Part shown: positions 59,260-64,000 of the stretch, in pieces
Layout: each line of letters starts with the position of its first letter
How positions within the stretch are numbered: position 1 is the first letter of the stretch
The notes under the pieces: model-generated
Database searches by the model: none
What the model was told of the DNA's origin: nothing
Seen by the model: only the letters and a program-made list of their open reading frames with translations
Translations under genes and position numbers: made by a program
Assembly (NCBI RefSeq): GCF_035918395.1
Contig: NZ_CP142362.1
Location: 4,501,501-4,565,500, forward strand
Length of the DNA stretch: 64,000 nt
Reading direction: 5' to 3'
DNA from: Mycolicibacterium sp. ND9-15
Lineage (GTDB): Bacteria; Actinomycetota; Actinomycetes; Mycobacteriales; Mycobacteriaceae

Positions 59260-60822
59260 ATGGCGAGGAGAAATATCGTGATGCTCGATTTGGTCGAGTT
59301 GTTTACCCACTGGCACGCGGGCCGCTCGCAGGTCCAGTTATCGGCGTCGCTAGGTATCGATCGGAAGACCGTCCGCAAATATTTGGCTCCGGCGATCGCC
59401 GACGGTATCGAGCCCGGCGGCGAGGCGCTCTCGGCCGATCAGTGGGCGGAGTTGATCGGCGGCTGGTTCCCTGAGCTGAGTGATCCGGGGGCGCGGGCGT
59501 CGACGTGGCCGTTGATCGCGCCGCACGAAGATCGGATCGAGGCGTGGCTGGACGCCGATGTCACGGTGGCCACGATCGCCCAGCGGTTGCGAGACGATCA
59601 CGGGGTGGCAGCGTCGGAGTCGTCGGTGCGGCGTTGGATCGCAACGCATTTCGCTGATGAGGTGGCCCGGGAGAGGGTCTCCGTGCCGCGCGGGCCGGTG
59701 GACCCGGGTAGTGAGGCGCAGATCGATTACGGCCGGCTGGGAATGTGGTTCGACCCGTCGGCTGCCCGCCGGGTGGCGGTGTGGGCGTTCGTGATGGTGC
59801 TGTCGTGCTCGCGGCACCTGTTCGTGCGTCCGGTGATCCGGATGGACCAAACCACTTGGTGCGCTTGTCATGTCGCGGCGTTCGAGTTCTTCGGAGGAGT
59901 GCCGGCGCGGCTGGTGTGTGACAACCTCAAGACCGGAGTGGACAAACCCGATCTATATGACCCGAAGATCAACCGCTCGTACGCCGAGTTGGCCACCCAC
60001 TATGGCGCCCTGATCGACCCGGCGCGGGCGTTCAAACCCAAGGACAAGCCCCGAGTGGAACGACCGATGCCGTATGTGCGGGACTCGTTCTGGCGCGGCC
60101 GCGACTTCGCGTCGCTGGCCGGGATGCAGGCCGATGCGCTGCGCTGGAGCACCGAGGTGGCCGGCATGCGGCATTCGCGAGCGCTCGAGGGTGCCCAACC
60201 GTTGCGGGTGTTCGAGGCGATCGAACGTGACGCATTGATGGCGTTGCCGCCCAGAGCATTTGAACTCACCACCTGGTCGATAGGCACCGTCGGAGTCGAT
60301 GCGCATCTGAAGGTCGCCAAGGCGCTCTACAGCGTCCCGTGGCGGCTGATCGGACAGCGCCTGCATGCCCGCACCGCCGGCGATATCGTGCAGATCTTCG
60401 CAGGTGCCGACGTGGTGGCCACCCACGTGCGCCGCCCGTCTGGGCGATCCACCGACTTCACCCACTACCCGCCGGAAAAGATCGCGTTTGCGATGAAGAC
60501 CCCGACCTGGTGCCGGCGCACCGCCGAGCTCATCGGGCCGGCCTGCGAGGCGGTGATCACCGAATTCATGACCGATAACGCCATCCATCACCTGCGCTCA
60601 GCCCAAGGGGTGCTCGGGCTGCGCGACAAACACGGCTGTGCGCGGCTGGAGGCCGCCTGCGCCCGCGCCATCGAGGTCGGCGACCCGTCCTATCGCACCA
60701 TCAAGGGCATCCTGATCGCCGGTACCGAACACGGCGACGACGCGCCGACCGGCGGTGGTGCGGCCGCGGCGGCTGGGGCGTTTCTGCGCGGCCCCGAACA
60801 GTTCGGCACCCCCGTCGCCTGA
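59260..60822 (+). CDS. istA: IS21 transposase IstA
   Basis: 520 residues from the ATG at 59260. HTH region (LFTHWHAGRSQVQLSASLGI then DRKTVRKYLAP), DDE core with GSEAQIDYGRLGMWFDP (Asp), RLVCDNLKTGV (Asp) and FKPKDKPRVERPMPYV (Glu), C-terminal beta barrel. Catalyses strand transfer together with IstB. No break. Different from the istA at 48400 (only distantly similar). Confidence 0.95.
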   Translation: MARRNIVMLDLVELFTHWHAGRSQVQLSASLGIDRKTVRKYLAPAIADGIEPGGEALSADQWAELIGGWFPELSDPGARASTWPLIAPHEDRIEAWLDADVTVATIAQRLRDDHGVAASESSVRRWIATHFADEVARERVSVPRGPVDPGSEAQIDYGRLGMWFDPSAARRVAVWAFVMVLSCSRHLFVRPVIRMDQTTWCACHVAAFEFFGGVPARLVCDNLKTGVDKPDLYDPKINRSYAELATHYGALIDPARAFKPKDKPRVERPMPYVRDSFWRGRDFASLAGMQADALRWSTEVAGMRHSRALEGAQPLRVFEAIERDALMALPPRAFELTTWSIGTVGVDAHLKVAKALYSVPWRLIGQRLHARTAGDIVQIFAGADVVATHVRRPSGRSTDFTHYPPEKIAFAMKTPTWCRRTAELIGPACEAVITEFMTDNAIHHLRSAQGVLGLRDKHGCARLEAACARAIEVGDPSYRTIKGILIAGTEHGDDAPTGGGAAAAAGAFLRGPEQFGTPVA

Positions 60823-60873
60823 TCAGTGAATCACTCATCCCCACACCACAATCCAACTATCAAGGAGACACCT

Positions 60874-61629
60874 GTGTCCATCTGCGACCCAGCACTGCGC
60901 AATGCGCTGCGCACCCTGAAACTGTCCGGCATGCTCGACACCCTCGACGCTCGACTGGCCCAAACCCGCGACGGCGGACTCGGCCACCTCGACTTCCTGC
61001 AAGCACTCTGCGAGGACGAGATCGCCCGCCGCGAATCGGCCGCCCTGAGGCGACGATTGCGCCGCGCGAAGTTCGAAGCCCAAGCCACCTTCGAAGACTT
61101 CGACTTCACCGCCAACCCGAAACTGCCCGGCGCCATGCTGCGCGATCTGGCCGCGCTGCGCTGGCTGGACGCCGGCGAATCGGTCATCCTCTACGGCCCA
61201 GTCGGAGTCGGCAAAACCCATGTGGCACAAGCACTCGGACACCACGTCGCCCGCCGAGGCGGCGACGTCCGGTTCGTCAAATGCGCCCGCATGCTCGCCG
61301 ACCTGGCCGGAGGCCACGCCGACCGCACCATCGGCCAACGCATGCGCGAATACACCCGACCATTGGTATTGATCATCGACGACTTCGCGATGCGTGAGCA
61401 CACCACCACCCAATCCGACGACCTCTACGATCTGGTCTCCGATCGGGCCATCGCTGGCAAACCCGTGATCCTGACCAGTAACCGCGCCCCCAAGGACTGG
61501 TACCCGCTGTTCCCCAACCCGGTCGTCGCCGAATCACTGCTCGACCGGCTCATCAACACCAGCCACCAAATCCTCATGGACGGACCCAGCTACCGGCCCC
61601 GGAAACGACCTGGCCACCCCACCAACTAG
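60874..61629 (+). CDS. istB: IS21 helper ATPase IstB
   Basis: 251 residues from the GTG at 60874 (CAAGGAG upstream). AAA+ ATPase: Walker A GPVGVGKTH (about 105-113), Walker B LVLIIDDFAM, sensor ILTSNRAPKDWYPLFPNPVV and a C-terminal SLLDRLINTSHQILMDGPSY. Assembles on target DNA and stimulates IstA. 51 bases after istA. Confidence 0.95.
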   Translation: MSICDPALRNALRTLKLSGMLDTLDARLAQTRDGGLGHLDFLQALCEDEIARRESAALRRRLRRAKFEAQATFEDFDFTANPKLPGAMLRDLAALRWLDAGESVILYGPVGVGKTHVAQALGHHVARRGGDVRFVKCARMLADLAGGHADRTIGQRMREYTRPLVLIIDDFAMREHTTTQSDDLYDLVSDRAIAGKPVILTSNRAPKDWYPLFPNPVVAESLLDRLINTSHQILMDGPSYRPRKRPGHPTN

Positions 61630-61723
61630 ACACCACCCCGCGGGCACGGTAAGACCAACACCGAGGCCCGCACCTGGGGAATTACGTGACGCCAACCCCT
61701 GGGGAATTACGTGACGGACGACA

Positions 61724-61729
61724 CTCGAG
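61724..61729. repeat. target-site duplication, IS21 (right)
   Basis: CTCGAG, identical to 59091-59096. Confidence 0.75.
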
Positions 61730-61882
61730 CGACCGTGTAGAGCCTTACCGAGCCAATGGATGGAGTATCAGCCGCGAACGAAGATGCTCGAATCACCTCT
61801 TTCGCAGAACCTTGACAGCTTCACACGCTATCGTCAATTCTCGTATAGCAGGGTCACTTCGGTAGTGCAGGGAGTGAAGTAA
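61730..61882 (+). pseudogene. 3' part of the small ORF cut by IS21
   Basis: Continues the frame of 58998-59096 after the target repeat: RPCRALPSQWMEYQPRTKML and on to a TAA at 61880. The stop lies within the target duplication of the next IS256 copy. Coding status is uncertain. Confidence 0.3.
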
Positions 61883-61887
61883 CAGGC
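61879..61887. repeat. target-site duplication, IS256 copy B (left)
   Basis: GTAACAGGC, repeated at 63376-63384. Confidence 0.9.
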
Positions 61888-63375
61888 GAGCAATGATCAA
61901 TACCTGTGGATGAGCCTCGGCGAGGCGGCCTGAAAGTGGGCGCACCTTCCCGAGGATGATCTTCACGGAATCAGGTATTCGATCAAGACCGGCGTTGGCG
62001 CGCTGGTTGGGAAGGTACGCCCATGCTCACGGTAGTTCACGATGCCCAGCAGGCCAACGGCCAGCAGACCGCTGATCGGTCGTTGCTCGACGAGATCGTC
62101 CGCGACGGCGCCCGGCAGATGCTGGCCGCCGCGCTGCAGGCCGAGGTCGCCGCCTACGTGGCCCAGTTCGCTGACCAGCTCGACGAGAACGGCCACCGAC
62201 TGGTGGTGCGCAACGGCTATCACCAGCCGCGTGAGGTGCTCACAGCTGCCGGTGCCGTTGAGGTGAAGGCGCCGCGGGTCAACGACCGCCGTGTCGACCC
62301 CGACACGGGCGACCGCCTGCGGTTCTCATCGGCGATCCTGCCGGCGTGGGCACGCAAGTCCCCGCAGGTCAGCGAGGTGCTGCCGCTGCTGTACCTGCAC
62401 GGGCTGTCGACCAGTGATTTCGGCCCGGCCCTTGAGCAGTTCCTCGGCTCCGGTGCGGGGTTGTCGGCCACCACGATCACCCGCCTGACGGCGCAGTGGC
62501 AAGACGAAGCCGCCGCCTTCAGACGCCGGGATCTGTCCAGCACCGACTACGTCTACCTGTGGGTCGACGGTATCCACCTCAAGGTGCGCCTGGACCAGGA
62601 GAAGCTGTGCTTGCTGGTGATGCTCGGGGTGCGCGCTGACGGCCGTAAGGAACTCGTGGCAATCACCGACGGCTATCGTGAATCGACGGAGTCCTGGGCT
62701 GATCTGCTGCGCGACTGCAAACGCCGCGGGATGACCGCCCCGGTGCTGGCTGTCGGTGACGGCGCACTGGGGTTCTGGAAGGCGGTACGCGAGGTGTTCC
62801 CGGCCACACGGGAGCAGCGGTGCTGGTTTCACAAGCAGGCCAATGTCCTTGCCGCCCTGCCGAAATCAGCGCATCCCGCGGCGCTGGCGGCGATCAAGGA
62901 CATCTACAACGCCGAGGACATCGACAAGGCCCAGATCGCGGTCAAGGCGTTCGAGGCCGACTTCGGTGCCAAGTACCCCAAAGCGGTCGCCAAGATCACC
63001 GACGACCTCGACACCCTGCTGGAGTTCTACAAGTATCCGGCCGAGCATTGGATCCACTTGAGGACGACGAATCCGATCGAAAGCACCTTTGCCACAGTAC
63101 GTTTGAGAACGAAAGTCACCAAGGGGCCGGGATCACGCGCGGCAGGTCTTGCCATGGCCTACAAGCTGATCGACGCCGCCCAAGCCCGCTGGCGGTCCGT
63201 CAACGCCCCGCACCTGGTCGCCCTGGTCCGCGCTGGGGCGACCTTCCACAAAGGCAAACTCCTCGAGCGGCCCACTGCCATCACCCCACCGACACCGCCA
63301 TCAGACGGCGACGCCCAGCAAGCCGGAACGGAGGTCGCCTGAAACACCCCGATCCACAGGTCTTGACAATTCCTC
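61888..63375 (+). mobile_element. IS256-family insertion sequence, copy B (1488 bp)
   Basis: Same length, ends and sequence as copy A at 46536-48023. Own 9-bp target duplication, so it arrived by an independent transposition. Confidence 0.92.
62023..63342 (+). CDS. IS256-family transposase, copy B
   Basis: 439 residues, identical to the protein of copy A, with the same DDE residues (DGIHLK, GDGALGFW, NPIESTFA). Intact and probably active. Confidence 0.95.
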   Translation: MLTVVHDAQQANGQQTADRSLLDEIVRDGARQMLAAALQAEVAAYVAQFADQLDENGHRLVVRNGYHQPREVLTAAGAVEVKAPRVNDRRVDPDTGDRLRFSSAILPAWARKSPQVSEVLPLLYLHGLSTSDFGPALEQFLGSGAGLSATTITRLTAQWQDEAAAFRRRDLSSTDYVYLWVDGIHLKVRLDQEKLCLLVMLGVRADGRKELVAITDGYRESTESWADLLRDCKRRGMTAPVLAVGDGALGFWKAVREVFPATREQRCWFHKQANVLAALPKSAHPAALAAIKDIYNAEDIDKAQIAVKAFEADFGAKYPKAVAKITDDLDTLLEFYKYPAEHWIHLRTTNPIESTFATVRLRTKVTKGPGSRAAGLAMAYKLIDAAQARWRSVNAPHLVALVRAGATFHKGKLLERPTAITPPTPPSDGDAQQAGTEVA

Positions 63376-63384
63376 GTAACAGGC
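63376..63384. repeat. target-site duplication, IS256 copy B (right)
   Basis: GTAACAGGC, identical to 61879-61887. Confidence 0.9.
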
Positions 63385-63622
63385 TCGACAAGGAGAGGCT
63401 GATGGAGCTAGCGCAGAGCTGGCGAGTTACCGGCCCGAGCCCTCACGCAGCAGATGCCGCGTGCAGCCTATATGTCCATCGGCGATTAATACGTGACTGC
63501 ACTTCGGAGCAATGGCTAGTGCGAACTCCTTTGGTTCGGTTCGTGCACGGGCATAGCACACATCGCGCATTTGCGCGGCAACGGGCGGTAGTCGGGGAGT
63601 AGCAATCGAGAGGAGACATGAA

Positions 63623-64000
63623 ATGAATGAGGTTCTGCAATACAGATGGGTAAGACGGCGTCTGGGTGGCGCGACTACCGCTGTTGCGGCGGCGTGCATC
63701 GTAGCGTCGGTAGCAGCCGGAGCTGCGGTTGCGCAGCCACCGCCGCCGGATCCGTGTTCTCCGGCCGCCGTGATGCGCGCGCACGCCGAAGCGATGACTC
63801 GAATGGCTGACTATCTCGACTCCCGCCCCGACGTTCAACAGGTGTTTGTCGATGCCAGAAGCAAGGCCACACCCCAGGAGCGGCACGGCGTGATTCAAGC
63901 GTTCACCGAGAATCACCCAGACGTGGCTGCTGCCTTTCAGAACATCCATCAACCGGTTAAGGATCTGAGTGCGAGATGCGGCTTGCCCATGGGCCCAGGC
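63623..64000 (+). CDS. haemophore-type secreted haem-binding protein, 3' end beyond the window
   Basis: 126 codons to the window edge, no stop seen. ATG at 63623 with GAGAGGAG upstream. Signal peptide (AVAAACIVASVAAGAAVAQP), then a Cys and a helical domain ADYLDSRPDVQQVFVDARSK, HGVIQAFTENHPDVAAAFQN and IHQPVKDLSARCGLPM. The pattern (C...YLDSHPD...HP...DL..RCG) is that of mycobacterial haemophore-like proteins (Rv0203 type), which bind haem outside the cell. The domain looks nearly complete. Confidence 0.85.
   Translation, partial: MNEVLQYRWVRRRLGGATTAVAAACIVASVAAGAAVAQPPPPDPCSPAAVMRAHAEAMTRMADYLDSRPDVQQVFVDARSKATPQERHGVIQAFTENHPDVAAAFQNIHQPVKDLSARCGLPMGPG

Larger units (their letters stand above)
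59097..61723 (+). mobile_element. IS21-family insertion sequence, intact (2627 bp)
   Basis: Begins TGTC and ends GACA. The left end has TCACGTATTTCCCCA and two CACGTAATTCCCCACCC-type repeats, the right end two GGGGAATTACGTGACG repeats, the typical multiple terminal repeats of IS21. Flanked by CTCGAG duplications. Carries intact istA and istB. Confidence 0.92.

Noticed and set aside
48024..61887. IS256-bounded composite transposon carrying copB
   Set aside because: Each IS copy has its own, different target duplication (CGAACACCAG and GTAACAGGC), so both inserted alone; there is no common outer duplication.
1..64000. CRISPR array
   Set aside because: No regularly spaced repeat series was seen; the repeats found are IS ends, target duplications and short dyads.
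1..64000. tRNA or rRNA genes, or a tRNA attachment site
   Set aside because: No cloverleaf-like or rRNA sequence was recognised next to the recombinases, but this was by eye only.

Overview
The window looks like an accessory, metal-resistance region of a Mycobacterium or Mycolicibacterium (high GC, many GTG/TTG starts, overlapping ATGA/GTGA gene junctions). Mycobacterial hallmarks are LdtMt1- and LdtMt2-type L,D-transpeptidases, an MmcO multicopper oxidase next to LpqS, CysK2 and an MFS transporter, an MPT63-type protein, a KstR-type regulator, an F420-type luciferase-like enzyme and a haemophore-type protein at the right edge. No replication, partition or conjugation gene is visible, so I cannot say whether this is a plasmid or a chromosomal island. 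No tRNA, rRNA or CRISPR array was seen.

Layout. 1-6.8 kb: lipid/xenobiotic catabolism (alpha/beta hydrolase, two hotdog thioesterases plus a remnant of a third, a P450, a luciferase-like oxidoreductase, three TetR regulators), with a perfect operator-like palindrome between the P450 and its divergent TetR gene. 7.1-14.1 kb: a three-gene cassette (tyrosine recombinase, XRE regulator, zinc-finger integrase-like protein) whose first gene is split by a ~4-kb Tn554-like element (two tyrosine recombinases plus a DUF6262/TnpC-like protein) flanked by a 7-bp repeat. 14.4-16.5 kb: small HTH protein, HNH protein and gene debris. 16.5-24.9 kb: LdtMt2-type lipoprotein, DUF305 lipoprotein, istB relic, ArsR plus P1B-4 ATPase, and a two-component system. 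24.7-26 kb: small membrane protein plus cysK2 copy 1. 26-29.8 kb: a graveyard of recombinases and an IS1380 fragment. 30-46.5 kb: the metal/cell-envelope block (small secreted proteins, mmcO, lpqS-like, cysK2 copy 2, MFS, ldtA-type, BlaI/M56 pair, copper-storage Csp, broken copZ, metal-tailed MPT63-like protein, SHOCT and beta-propeller proteins, DUF5676). 46.5-63.4 kb: two identical IS256-family copies, a broken IS21 element carrying a second Tn554-like insertion in istB, an Acg-type nitroreductase pseudogene, an intact CopB-type ATPase and an intact IS21 element. 63.6 kb to the end: haemophore-like gene.

How the genes may work together. MmcO, CopB, Csp, DUF305, the cysteine-rich MPT63-like protein, CysK2 and the transpeptidases would oxidise, export or bind copper at the envelope and remodel the wall. 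Two regulatory layers can be read from the DNA. First, a 20-bp motif close to GTCTTTAACGAATCTTCACA lies 65-67 bp upstream of the start codons preceding DUF305, cysK2 copy 1 and mmcO, and in the opposite orientation upstream of a small secreted protein; the response regulator encoded at 23771-24511 is the natural candidate to bind it. Second, TAC/GTA-rich dyads lie upstream of the small secreted protein, ldtA, the lpqS-like gene and the MPT63-like gene, near a BlaI/M56 regulatory pair. Both assignments are inferences from sequence.
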